Position numbers and translations under genes: made by a program. From positions 11,833,914-11,897,913 of the forward strand of contig NC_089321.1 in assembly GCF_036669915.1 (NCBI RefSeq): a DNA stretch of 64,000 nt. The letters are read 5' to 3'. The notes below the pieces were generated by a model. The model searched no databases. It was not told the origin of the DNA and saw nothing but the letters and a program-made list of their open reading frames with translations. This document shows positions 51,898 to 63,425 of this stretch, piece by piece. This stretch comes from Pocillopora verrucosa. Its lineage: Eukaryota > Cnidaria > Anthozoa > Scleractinia > Pocilloporidae. Numbering within the stretch: the first letter of the stretch is position 1; each line of letters begins with the position of its first letter.

Positions 51898-52489
51898 CTA
51901 GAATGAATTCGTTGACCTGTTCGTTATATGCTAATGAGAAGAACAACTAAGAACAGCTGTGAACATTTATTCAATTAATCAAAACTAGAATAAATTCTCG
52001 AACGTGATTGGTTATCTCCAGTCTGATCTGAGCACCAACATGACAGTGTAAGTAGATTCTACTCTCTGGTACTGTCTTTTCATCACACCGCCTTAAATAG
52101 CGGGTCGATTGTGTCAAAATTAGTTGTACTAAACTGAATGGCTAACCAAATTAAATGGTTCACTATTGAATTATCACTATTACCAATTAATCATAACCAT
52201 TATAATTTCCGAAAAAACAATTACATCTAGAACAAATGTCGCTCGTGGAGACGATGTTTAAAGTTAAAAGTTTCTCCACTTCGGATGAGTGGCTACCGCC
52301 TTGGTTACTGCGGTCAATTCTGTGATTGGTGGATTTAGCTGAGTGGACTTAGTGTGAATGGCTGCTTCAACTTTACATAATAACAAGTAACGTGTAGCGC
52401 TTTTGAATTTGTACTCGCCTTTTTGCTGATTCTTGTGACTTTACAGTCACCACCGGCCGACGAAAATCATTATCTTTTGCAGCATCGGT

Positions 52490-52865
52490 TAATTGTGTAA
52501 TAGGACTGAGACGAGTCCAATTCGGTCTGTAATCATACGAGTGATTAACCCTTTACACCCTAACATCAGTTTGCATATTCTCCCCACTGCTCTCTATACA
52601 TTTTCTAAGGTGCTGACAAGAAGAATTTGTATAACGATCAAGGCCTTCTTTGGATGGAGATCATTTTCTTTATTCTTGTGACTCTAATGTGTGATTCAGG
52701 GGAGATGTTGTAAGGAGAATTTAGATGTTAGTCACCCTTGGGGGTTAAAGAACTAACAAAATCGGACGATCGCGAAGCAGGAGTGTCATTTGTTAATCAC
52801 GAGTATGATTAAAGACAGAATTGGACGACACGAAGTCCTGTTATCAATTAAGGAAGACTATGAAA
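52490..52865. mobile_element. Family E MITE with nested family A MITE
   Basis: The arms of family E ('ccaattcggtctgtaatcat' near 52,518 and 'tatgattaaagacagaattgg' near 52,804) are separated by a family A copy at about 52,549-52,748 (CCCTTTACACCC...GGGGGTTAA). TTAA-like sequence stands at both borders. This orders the insertions: E first, then A. Confidence 0.7.
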
Positions 52866-53586
52866 AAATTCAAGAAAGAAATTGGACATCGGTTATACGT
52901 TTCCACTTAAAAAAAAACCAGCTAACTCAGCGAAATGAGCGACAACAGCGCGCGCTTGTGACGCTTACTGTCCACGTACATAGGCACGGCGTGTCAATCG
53001 TCCCAATACATTATCTAATTATAACCTCTATAATTCTTACTACAATTATTACCATGGTAATAGTAAAAATTCATTAGTGAACCATTCAATTTGGCGAGAC
53101 ATTCAATTATGAGCCATTCAATTTTGTGAGCCATTCAACAGTGAACCATTCAGTTTGTTGAGCCATTCAGTTTGGTACAACAAATTTTGACACAATCGAC
53201 CCGCTATGTAAAGTGGTACCAGGAAGTAGAATCTACTGACACTGTTCCATTAGTGCTTAAATCAGACTGGAGATAACCAGTCAAGTTCTAAATTTTATCA
53301 CAGTTTTGATTAATTGAATAAATGTTCACAGCTGTTCTTAGTTGTTCTTCTCATTAGCATATAACGAACAGGTTAACGAATTCACTCCAATAACGAGCCA
53401 TTCAGTAACGAGCCATTCAGTAATGAGCCATTCAGTAATGAGCCATTCAATTTGATATTACTAATTTTGACACAATCCAACTGCAATAATCCACCCGTAA
53501 TTCAATTTTGTGACCCATTCAATAATGAGCCATTTAATTTCGTAAAACATCGAATTTGGTACTACTAATTTTGACACTGCACTGGA

Positions 53587-53694
53587 GGCCAGGACTGCAG
53601 CGACTCGAGTGGATTTATGTGCGGAGATGTAAACAAAAATTACGACTACATGAACATCAGGGATGGAGATTGTAAATGCAAACGATTGGGATGA
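53587..53694 (+). pseudogene. Inverted truncated copy of the eight-cysteine exon
   Basis: The plus strand encodes the last 35 residues of the cysteine-rich family, with cysteines five to eight (GQDC, FMC, DGDCKC) and the terminal LG-stop, and AATAAA at 53,733-53,738. The 5' half, including the first four cysteines and the signal exon, is lost at the border of the inverted-repeat structure. Downstream sequence to about 54,580 matches the 3' flanks of genes 1 and 2 in reverse. Confidence 0.75.
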
Positions 53695-54580
53695 TCTAAA
53701 ATCTTGTAATATCACTTTAAACAGAGGTTCGAAATAAAGTTGGTGAATGAGAATTTCCAGTGAATTCTAAGCATGCATTGCAGTTTTTTTCTGTCTCCAC
53801 GCAGAGCGGGAGTCTCGCGAAAGTACGCGCAGCATAAGGGAACAAGAATGATAACTCATCACAAACTGGGGAAGCAATTCTACATTTGTGTCACGTTTTC
53901 GTAAAGATTTTCAGATTACCTGTAACTCTTACTATCAATTCATATACTCCTTACAAAAAAGGCCCGCCTTCTGCGAGGGACACATTAGGACAGAGAGAGT
54001 AGGCATTGAACCTTGAAACGTTCACCCTACCTTGAAAATGTTACCAATAAAACTTGCCAAAATGGCTTCAGAGGAAAACACATCTTAAAAGACAAGCATA
54101 AGCTTTGTCATTTTTTACTCGAAACCTAAGAGAAGGTTACATTAGAATATGGAAGAATACAAATAATCTTGGTTGCCTCTAACTCTTCGTTGCTGCGGCT
54201 TGATTGAAATACAGACACGTGGCTGTCAGGAATCATAGACGTAACTGGGGTTTTTCCGAAAATTAATTAGCAGAAGCAACAAGCAGCTTCTCTCCTTCTT
54301 TCCTCGATTCCACACAAAAAAAACTTCCAAAGGTTTTTTCATTATTATTCTCGTCGATAAGTGGTCCTGACAAAAGTCAATTCATGCTTACAATGTGAAC
54401 TCGAAAGGCGATAAATTGTGCTGATTTGTGGAAAGACATCCCATGCAAAGGAAAAATGTACTTAAACTTGACGAATGGTACAGATAAAGTCTTTCGTGTT
54501 AAGCTAGCATTCTAGCCTAAATAAACCACAAAATTTCGTCAATATTTGTAGCAAATGTTAATTAAGTGCAAAATTTGCGA
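53695..54580. repeat. Duplicated unit, inverted partial copy 3
   Basis: Reverse-oriented counterpart of about 35,990-37,380 and 41,080-42,030 (for example 'tttctgtctccacgcagagc' and 'cctacctgtaactc'-like blocks). No coding exon was seen beyond the fragment described above. Confidence 0.65.
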
Positions 54581-55555
54581 AAGTAATGGAAATATATCAC
54601 TTAAAAGCGACGGAATCAGCTTGGAGTAACGAGAAATGCGATTCTCAAAAGCGACATGCACTAGTTAAGCTGTTTAATACAGGTTCGGCTGTAAAATACA
54701 AGAATTCCTCAGGACACAGCCATCAAAAACCCTTAACAAAAATCTTTATCGTCAAGACTATAGCCAAGGCCATTATATTTAACGTTTCGCATGGCACAAA
54801 ATTTTTTTATTTCATCTCTTTGTGACATGATACCAACTGCATAAGTTCATTGCCCCTTTATCATCGCTGTCATATTTACTCGCTTTGGAACTCTTCTTCC
54901 CAACAAGTTGACCTTCCAAGTTTTTTAGTAAAATTCACATATATGCGCCTCTAAAAGTTATTGATTTGCTTCGTTATTCGTCATTAAAATCTCAAGGAAA
55001 TTATTTAAATTTCGATCCACGTGCAGTTAGTTTTACGCGAAAATAGCTCCTTTAACTTTAAATTTACCAACTAAGCCTTCATCTTTCTTATCTTTTTTTT
55101 TGTGAAGGTCCCACTCAAAACCTCTTTGGCGAATGGGCTTCTTGAAATATTTTTATTATTATTACTACAATAATATGTTATGTTATGTTACTATCATCAT
55201 CATCATCAGCAACAACGTCATCTACATTACTATAACTATTACTTATATTATTATAATTATTATTACCATCATCATCATTATTATTATTATTATTATCATC
55301 AATATTATTATTAATCTATTATATTTCATTCCAATGTTTAGCCTGTATAGTAAGTGTTTTGCAGGAGTTTGGTGCATCATAGTCTCGCCACCCATTTTTT
55401 CTTCGACGGCACGAAAAATCGTTTACGCTCAAGTTAACAAACCCTCAAGTTAGAGGCTCGAACATAGTAGGCGACCAATCGCTGCTAAAAATATATACTG
55501 CAACGAATCATCGAGCTACAAGAGTCAGCTTTTAGAAAACATTTGAACCAATGAT
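54581..55555. other. Spacer with AT microsatellite, no gene
   Basis: Unique-looking sequence to about 55,130, then an imperfect ATT/ATC/TAT repeat at 55,140-55,330. No exon with family motifs. Confidence 0.6.
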
Positions 55556-57640
55556 TCATCTCTCAGTCACTGTGACCCAGACCTCCTCAGCTGGTGACGT
55601 CACAAGGCGATAAACAGGTTTCACTTCCTGTCCTTCAACAAGATGGAACTTAAAGCGTCTTATGAGAACAGACAAGAACACCAGTCCCTCCGCGATCGAG
55701 AACCGCCATCCGGGACACTTGCGTTTTCCAGCGAATCCAAACGGCTGTAAGCAAGGCTTGGAAGCTGTTTGATGTTCTCTGAACTGAAGCGATCTGGATC
55801 AAACCTGATACAGGAGAATTGAATGAAGTGAGGAGCTCATTTCAAACGAGTGTTCGAAAATCCGACACCAAATAAACCATAAAGCGCGAGAAAAAGCGTG
55901 TAAACAAGTCTTGTTTGGTTTAAGTTTTGATCCCCGCTCAGAAAGCCAGTTTAACTAAGCACGTGAGAACTCTAATTCATTGTCTGCTATAACTGTTACC
56001 TTTTCGGCTCTGGCCACAAATTCTGGTCTTGTAATACAACTCCAAACGGAAGAAGAATGGGGGTCTATAAAATAAGAACTCCTCATAAGTTTGATTCCAG
56101 GAAAGACTTCTTAACGCTAGACCGTAAATTGCCAAGGATGTACCTCTTTTGGAATAACAAATTCTCCGACTTGGAGGTCATACTCGTGGACTCTGGCTCC
56201 CCATGGAGCGAGTACTGAAGCACGAAGTGTCTCATCTATTACTTGACGAGTGTACCTGAAGTAAAGTGTGGACAAGACAACAAGTGATTTAAGACCAGCA
56301 CACACGAGGGAGAAGTCAGGCACGCGACAATAAGTCTGGTCTGGTCTCTCACGCGTGTGTTCCTCATTTCTCGCAAACACAGGAATTATTTTAAAACCCT
56401 TTCACCCCTAAGAGTCACTAGCATCTAATTTCTCCCTAAAATATCACCCCTGATTCACATACTAAGGTCATATGAATAGAAAAGCTCTTGATTGTTAAAC
56501 AAATTCTCCATGTCAGCACCTTAGGAATGTATGGAAAAGAATGTGAGGAATAGGCATAGCGATTTAGGTGTAAAGGGCTAGGAAAAGCAAGAGAAATGAG
56601 GAATAAAAAAAATGTCTAATACTCATCTCTTACTTAGAGCCATCTGTAAGTTATTTTACATTAACATAAAAGAAACGTTTTTATTTACGTCAGTTCTGTC
56701 ACTACTTGAGGTTTGATGTCCTCCTGTCCCAGAACTTCTTCCAGTTCAGCAAAAACTTTTTCTTGGATCTCTGGATGTTTGGTCAGGAAGTACAAACACC
56801 AAATCATCACTGTTGGAGAAAAAAAATTTATACTCAAATCTAACCCTTTCTAAGGCTGGTGTATCAATTCCTTAATTGGGATCATTTCCAGCGTTCAATT
56901 TGTTTACAATTTTTTTTTCACTTCTTTGCTTCACACAGAGATTTGCTCTCATTGGAAAATGCACCTATCTAGTGGCCTCTAAAATCAATTGTTCACAACC
57001 CAGTTTCCAGTGGTCTACCTTTGCCAATAAGACTTCTCACTGCCATCTGTTTAGCCAGTGAGTAGTCTTCAGTTTAAGCTTTCTCCGACACGGTCTTCAA
57101 TTAAACCACTGACAGCCGCTCATGGAAAAAGTTATGGAAACCCCTGATTGTTCAGCATCTTGTTTTAAGTTCACACTCTGCTAAGAGCCACCTCAAAGTG
57201 AATGTGTAATAAGTGACCATCTATTATAATGAGTAGGGTCGCAACAGTGTGGAATCAAAACATGACAGACTGTCATTCGGACACAAAGATGATATCTGGA
57301 TGTCATATGATATGGGATATTTTATTTTGAGTATTCTTTGGTACGACTCTGAACAAACAAATATTTCTTTCGTCTGTAAACAACCATAAATCACCTCTCA
57401 TCTTGGATTAAATTTTAAATGAACACTTATCATAGTGGATGTAAGGTTAAAAAATTGGGGAATATCACTTAGGTGATATCCTGGGATATCCCCCTGTTTT
57501 AAACTGAGGAATATTCAGTCACATGACGTGTTGAGACCAAACATGCACAAGCGCAATTGAGGGATCATAAACAATATGAAACTCACTGTTTCCTGTAGTA
57601 TGGAATCCTCCGATAAGAAAAGTTATAAATGGTCACAAAT
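55556..57640 (-). pseudogene. CYP20A1-like cytochrome P450, 5'-truncated and disrupted
   Basis: Five exons of the C-terminal half: 57640-57587 (I helix, GGFHTTGN), 56809-56689 (J helix), 56255-56144 (K helix, VIDETLRASVLAPWGAR with the E-x-x-R pair), 56064-56000 and 55804-55556 (FDPDRF, then heme loop FGFAGKRKCPG with the Cys ligand, then stop). Intron phases agree. The C-terminal stretch (VFLSVLIRRF...VEGQ...YRLVTSPAEEVWVTV) resembles CYP20A1, an orphan P450. Lesions: one base is missing between 55,744 and 55,747 (AY to PFG), and an in-frame TGA stands at the second codon of the I-helix exon. The first half of the protein (about 220 residues) is not found; the duplication border at 58,497 lies where it should be. 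Confidence 0.78.
56395..56581. repeat. MITE, family A (reverse)
   Basis: Starts CCCTTTCACCCCTAAGAGTC and ends GATTTAGGTGTAAAGGG, showing both inverted ends clearly. It lies in a P450 intron. A partial relative is at 57,825-57,960. Confidence 0.75.
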
Positions 57641-58390
57641 CTATAAAGGAGAGAAGAACATACCTATGAAAACCATCATTAATTTTAGTTGAAGTTTCTG
57701 AAAAATTCACCATTAAGTACTCTCCAAGTTAGGATGAGACATAAGGATAAAATTATAATCACATCAACCAGTAAAGCTTGTTTCTTATTCACCATCTTTC
57801 ATTCGAAAGATGCAAGTATTTACATTTTCACCCCTGAGAGTGACTAGCATCTAAGTACTCTTACCAGACCACCCTTGGGTCAAATCTAAGGTCATAGAAT
57901 AAAGGACTGAAATGATCACCAACTAAAGAATCTCTGAATCAAACATTAAGTTCATGAATTTAATGGAAATAGTGAGAAGCTTGTTAGTTTTGAAGCAAAT
58001 CCTGCCTGCAGTATTGTGGACAATTTCTACGGAACAGTTGTGATAGAAGCCACACAAGAAGCAAAAAATAATTGTGATATTAAACAAATAAGTACACCAC
58101 ATCCACGTGATGAGATTGCTATGACTAATTTATTATTTATATATTTGCCATATCCTAAAACAGGCTGACAGTTCAGCTTACAGCTGGTTTAAATAGGGGC
58201 CTTTCTAATCAATCTAAAGGTTTCAGTTAGACCCAACATTCACTGGGAGCTGTTTAACGTCCCAAGCTAAATAGTACATGGGGGGAAGATGTGAGTGACA
58301 GGGCCTACAGTAATTGTCCTTATCAGAGAGCACGAGAATGTCATAGCCAAGGCAGCTGATTCTCGACAGTTATTTAAAGACCCTAAGTGT
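57641..58390. other. Spacer upstream of P450 fragment
   Basis: Apart from the partial family A copy at 57,825-57,960, no feature and no further P450 exon were recognised. Confidence 0.55.
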
Positions 58391-58393
58391 TGG

Positions 58394-58465
58394 TCTGGTC
58401 TGGGGCTTGAACCCCAAAACTCCAATCACAAGGTAACCTGGGGCTCTACACCCTGAGCCATACCC
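58394..58465 (-). repeat. tRNA-like sequence at the duplication border
   Basis: Minus-strand A box TGGCTCAGGGTGTAGAGC and B box GGTTCAAGCCC at tRNA spacing. The arms pair poorly, so it is a SINE head or tRNA relic. It lies about 30 bp from the tandem-duplication junction at 58,497. Confidence 0.45.
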
Positions 58466-59635
58466 TAACAGACAAAAACAGCTCAAAAGGCACACTTCTG
58501 TCTGTAATCATACCCGTGATTAACAAATGACTTTTGTCGGCTGGTGGTGGCTGTCAAGTTACAAAAATCAGCAAAAAGGCAAGTACAGATTCAAAAGGAC
58601 TACACGGTTGTGTGAAAATAGTGGGTATTTGAATATTGGGTATTTAGATAGCAGAAAAATATTCTACCGTCGATCTTTTTCGTAACTGTAAATTTTAAAA
58701 AATCGTATGCAGATGTTCGAGAAACTTCACAACTTTTCCCAAGATGGCAGTGACGAACAAACAATTTAATGAGAAATGAAATCCTACTAACGATCAAGTC
58801 CGGTTGACAAACCCCTTTGAGAGCGCCGCACAATTAGCAAGCCAATGAAAACATCGTGAAAGGTACTTGAGGCCATTACAGGTCGACAGGGTCAACGAAA
58901 AAGTGCCAATTCCGATCGAGGACGAGATGGTGTTGTTTCTTAGATGCAATATCAAAACAGGAACAGGAAAAAAAGTAACGTCAAGAGGATATTTCGTAAG
59001 AAGGAAAAAAAAAAAAAACCGCATTCAATTAACATTTTGCCACAAATATTGACGGAATTTTGTGGTTTATTCATGTTAGAGTGCTAGTTTAACACGAAAG
59101 ACTTCATCCGTTCCATTTAGTCAAGTTCAACGAGCAGTACATTTTGTATTTACATGGGATGTTTTTTCACAAATCAGCATATTTTGCCTTACAGCCACGT
59201 GATTGTATTTCAATCGAAATGCAACAGCAAAGTACAGGCAACCAGGCTTATTTATATTAAAATGCAGCCTTCCTTTAGGTTTCAAGTTAAAATAACAAAT
59301 TTTATGCTTAATGCGTGTCCTTTTATATGTGTGCTCCTCTGAGGCCATTTTGGCAAGTTTAGTGGAAACATTTTCAAGGAAGGGTGAAGTTTCAAAGTTC
59401 AATGCCTGCGCTCTCTATGTGTCCTTCGCGGAAGGCAGGCCTTTTTGAATTGATGGTAAGAGTTACAGGTGCTCTGACAATCTTTGCGAAAACATAACAG
59501 AAATGTAGAATTGCATCCCCAGCTTGTGATAAGTTATTTATTTTAGCTGAATGTGGGGGCAAGTTAGGCCACAAAAAAATGCGACATATTAGTGGAATGA
59601 GGTGGAAGATTTTATAAAAATATCCCTCTGGAGAA

Positions 59636-61630
59636 GTAAGCTAGATCGGCGTTTGTAATGTTCATCATCGTAATCCCATTCATCCACTTCATCATTTTCT
59701 AGATCGTCAGCATAGTAGAACCCTAGTTATAACTCAGTCCATTATAAGGCTCATGGTAAAAGGGCTCTTCGGTGTGCCGATTCGGGGCTCCTGCTTGGCG
59801 TGGCATTCTATCAGTAATGTCCCGAGGGAGCAACGCCGTCATTGTCCCAGAACAGCAACACGTGTTCTGATTTCGCGCCGAAGGCAGCGTCTATAAGCGG
59901 GGACTGTGGACCAGAGAATAACGCACATTGTTGTTAGGAGCGGTGTTTGCGGTACCTGGGTACCAGTTGACGCTGGGTCCGTATCTCTTGGGGGCCACTG
60001 TTCTGAAAGTGTCCCATCATTTCCGCAGCGATAACATACTGGTCTCCCAGCTCGGATCTTTCTCGGGTACCCCGCAGTACCTTGTCTGCGGGCGCTGGAC
60101 CATTTATGCGTGCCGTCAAATCGTCGATCTAGGTTTTTTACTTTGGGTCTTGTAATGGACCCTAATACGCTGCATATAAGTCGTAAGCGCGGTCCAGTTT
60201 TCGTTCATAGTTCCCTTGGGGCTCTGAACACGCAGCAACCTTGTGTGTGGTTATAGGTGTCAGGCTGGTCCCGGTCTTGGGTCAATTTATCGACGGTATT
60301 ACGAGCAATATTAGATGGTACTTGAGCTGGTACCTGATGGATACGGTTAAGCGCCTCGATCAATCGCTCGATCTGGTCACCCTCTTTAGTGGCATTCTCA
60401 CGTTGAGATATCGAATTAACGGTCCTAGCCACTTCCTCTGCTTGTAAAAGTGTTTCTGGCATTCGCTCGAGCACTTTAATTTCAGTGGTTGGGTTAGACC
60501 CTCAGTGAAATACGTGACTTTGTCTACCCTCGGCCATGTTTAGCCCGCTAAATAGTTCGTGCATGTCATTGATATAATCTGACAATAATTCGTGGGGGCC
60601 TTGACGGCGAGCAACTAGCCTCCGTCGCTTAACCCAAGCACGGTCCTTAGTCGAATAACGTTTCACCAGGGCCTGTTTTAAGAGCATAAAACTTCCTCGC
60701 TCCTCAGGCGGTAATTCAAACATAAAGGTTTCTGCTGGCCCAGCGAGGTTATTAATGAGCTGTGTTCTGGCGGCTGGAACATCCAGTGGAATTCCCTTAG
60801 ACTCCAAAACCAACTCTAGTTTCTCAAACCAGCGGTTTATGTCCTCGTTTTCATATCCGTGATATTTATTAATGTGAACATCATTACTCAAATAATTCTG
60901 CGTGAGTCCTGAAGGGCACGGATGTATTCTCCCTCCATGGTAGTTGAAATTGAGCTATCAGCACTGCTAAAGGTAATCGAACTGGTATCAGCGTCAGTAA
61001 GGTTTACGAGTAAGGGACTCAAATCAGCGTTGGGAGAGTCCTCACACAGTACTCCTCCCTCGTAACTACCACGCTGGAAATGTTCGTAAATGTCGCCAGG
61101 TGGAGTAATAATTGGCAACTGTTGTCCACCAGAAGATGTACTGTTATTCACTACGAAAGTTGTACCAGGTGGCGTGAATGACGTATGATCAACGAGGTGT
61201 AATGTACTCTCTGGTACCTGTTTGTCCCACCTGTCGCAAGGGCGGTATCTGTAAAACTTTCCTCTTCCTGGAAAATGTCTATTTCTTCTGTTAAAGTGTT
61301 TATTTCCTCAGTATCCTGAGTATTACCAAGGCACGGTGGCGCCAAACTGTCAGAACTGTATTCGCTAGTAGAAACTTCGCTGATATCTACAAGTTCCAAG
61401 TTGGTCTTGTTAAACTTGTCAGAGTCTCTTTGATGGTTTTCTAATGGCTCAGAATCAGTGTCTTTTTCGGCGGTCGGTCCCTGCCTTACTTCCGTGGCTA
61501 TGTCACTTTCGTCGAATGGTAAATCGGTCTCAACACAGGCGTCCACTCTCGTAGGTGGCGTGTTTTCCCCACGTAATTTTCCTTTACTTCTCAAATATAT
61601 GGGTTTGTTTTCTTTCTGAAAAACCTCGAC
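59636..61630 (-). pseudogene. Broken gag copy
   Basis: Corresponds to gag residues 1 to about 660. The start codon is lost by a 1-nt deletion near 61,631, and single-base indels break the frame at about 61,596, 61,222, 60,897, 60,527 and 60,481. From 59,636 to about 60,330 indels are very dense, including inside the zinc knuckle, while the rest is almost identical to 47,543-50,101. Confidence 0.85.
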
Positions 61631-61821
61631 TGAAATGGGTAACGGTCTCTCTCTTTCTTGCTTCGTTTTTGTTGTGTGATTTTTTTTTCTTTCTGTTTTG
61701 CTATGTAATTCCACTTACTTGGGCGTCTTCTTTCTTGTTCGCTCCAAGGGGTCAAACCAACTCTTCGTGAAGCACTTCTCTCTCTGATAGTCTTTCCGTA
61801 ATTGCCGCTCTCCTCTACCAG

Positions 61822-62453
61822 TGTGAAAACAGGGTTTTGCCTTCACAAATGAACGGACGGACGGGGACAACTCTTAAAAACTCTTCTGGGTAAAGGCTTT
61901 CCTTGGGGGCACTCGCTGGCTGCGGGAAGGTAACCGGAATCTATTACGGTTGCTGACTATCCTTGAGAGAATGACTAACGACAACAGGGTTGGCTCCAAC
62001 GTAGATTTATTCTGCAAGCTCTACTACAATTTTGACCAGAACGGACCTGGCCAGGGCTGGTTCAACCCCGTTCTCTTCCTAACTTTCCTCACCTTCTTTC
62101 TCTTCTTAACCTAACCGCTAAGCTTTTCAGAACAGTCCTATTTAAGCCTAACGTACATGGATAACGTAATGTCATGAATAATCTAAAGGATCATGTAATC
62201 TACTAAACTATTGGCTAAGTAGGAATTTCGCCTTTTGCAACATTAATTACTTTTAAAGAGTTCCGGTGGATAACAGTTACACAAAAGGACATGACAGTTG
62301 GCTGTTACGGTTTAACACTAACAACAACTGTTACGGGTGACTGAAGGAGAACTGGTAGTGTTTACACTTGCTGAACTAAGCTTTCTACGTTGAATATTAT
62401 ATTTTGAAGCGTAAGCATGAAAGAACTCGATAACTAAAAATCCTATCGTTACA
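61822..62453 (-). repeat. LTR copy in the second duplication unit
   Basis: 632 bp. It agrees with the 5' LTR at the two positions that separate the LTRs and lacks three single bases, all in short homopolymers. It is the duplicated 5' LTR. Confidence 0.9.
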
Positions 62454-63112
62454 CAACGCAACGCAATTGAAGACGAACAGGTTGATAGTGCAATTAAAAT
62501 TTAACTGAAAAAAAGAAACGATGGTATTCATTGACAACTAAAAGAAGTGCTTTAAGTTTATTATTCGTTACAATTGTTTTCTTATATATTTCGCCACGCA
62601 GGACAGTTTCTCTGTAGATGATCTTTGGGTTGTGTACAGTGTGTGTGCGGGTCACAGGAACCTACCGCACGCCCTGTCTTGCCTGTTAGGGCAATCGATC
62701 ACAACTGGCAGCCCTGTGGTTTCATTCTCTCATTTTGAAAGTCATGATCATTCTACGCCAGAGGCAAATAATTCAGTGAAAAATAGAGGAAAATTCCTAT
62801 TATCAAAAGTGAGACTGAAATGGAATGCCCTTTTGTGTATAAACTTTGCATCAAAATTTGGAAAACGGGAGCTGACCAAGTAATTTTCCAACATAGTGAT
62901 ATTAAAGTACATTTATTTTGGTTTTCCAGCTTGTCCTAAAGGTGTAATAAAGAAATAAACCAGGAAATAATTTTTCCACTTCTTACCTCGTCGGTGGTAT
63001 GTGATGTTTCTTGGTAACCAAGTAGATTGTACTTTCTGGTACCGTCTTGTCAATACACCGCCTTATATAGCGGGTGGATTATGTAAAAATTAGTAGTACC
63101 AAACTGTATGGC

Positions 63113-63425
63113 GCACCAAATTGAATGGCTCAACAAATTGACTGGTTCACTGTTGAATGGCTCACCAATGATTGAATAGCTTACCAAGGATTGAATGGCT
63201 CACCAAAGATTGAATGGCTCCCCAATGATTGAATGGCTTACCAATGATTGAATAGCTTACCGAGGATTGAATAACTAACCAATGATTGAATGGCTTACCA
63301 ATGATTGAATGGCTTACCAATGATTGAATGGCTGACCAATGATTGAATGGCACACCAATGATTGAATGGCTTACCAATTGCAATGGCTTACTATTGAATG
63401 GCTTACCAGATTGAATGGCTCGTTA
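63113..63425. repeat. 19-bp minisatellite, second copy
   Basis: Same order of unit variants as 51,585-51,897. Identical arrays of variable units point to a recent duplication or to a duplicated contig segment. Confidence 0.85.

Larger units (their letters stand above)
51541..53578. repeat. Large inverted-repeat structure with nested elements
   Basis: The left arm (51,541-52,200) and right arm (53,030-53,578) are reverse complements with interruptions: minisatellite-type 'attgaatggct' blocks, 'aacaactaagaacagctgtgaa', 'tggttatctccagtctgat' and 'tagcgggtcgattgtgtcaa' all recur inverted. The spacer (52,200-53,030) holds a family E MITE with a family A MITE inside. The arms include a diverged copy of the gene 2 promoter/leader. 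It resembles a fold-back transposon built partly from gene 2 promoter DNA. Confidence 0.65.
40575..58496. repeat. Tandem duplication, copy 1 (about 17.9 kb)
   Basis: Sequence starting at 40,575 reappears at 58,497, immediately after this block. The second copy matches 40,575-41,714, then jumps to 48,116 and continues to match up to the window end (64,000 corresponds to about 52,471). Identity is very high. If the arrangement is a simple tandem duplication, this interval is one full repeat unit. Confidence 0.75.

Noticed and set aside
55133-55453. 106-codon Ile-rich plus-strand frame
   Set aside because: Encoded by an AT microsatellite; composition is low-complexity.
59636-61630. Independent second retrotransposon insertion
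   Set aside because: The LTR flank at 62,454 equals that at 50,927 and neighbouring DNA matches for kilobases, so it is a segmental copy of the same insertion.
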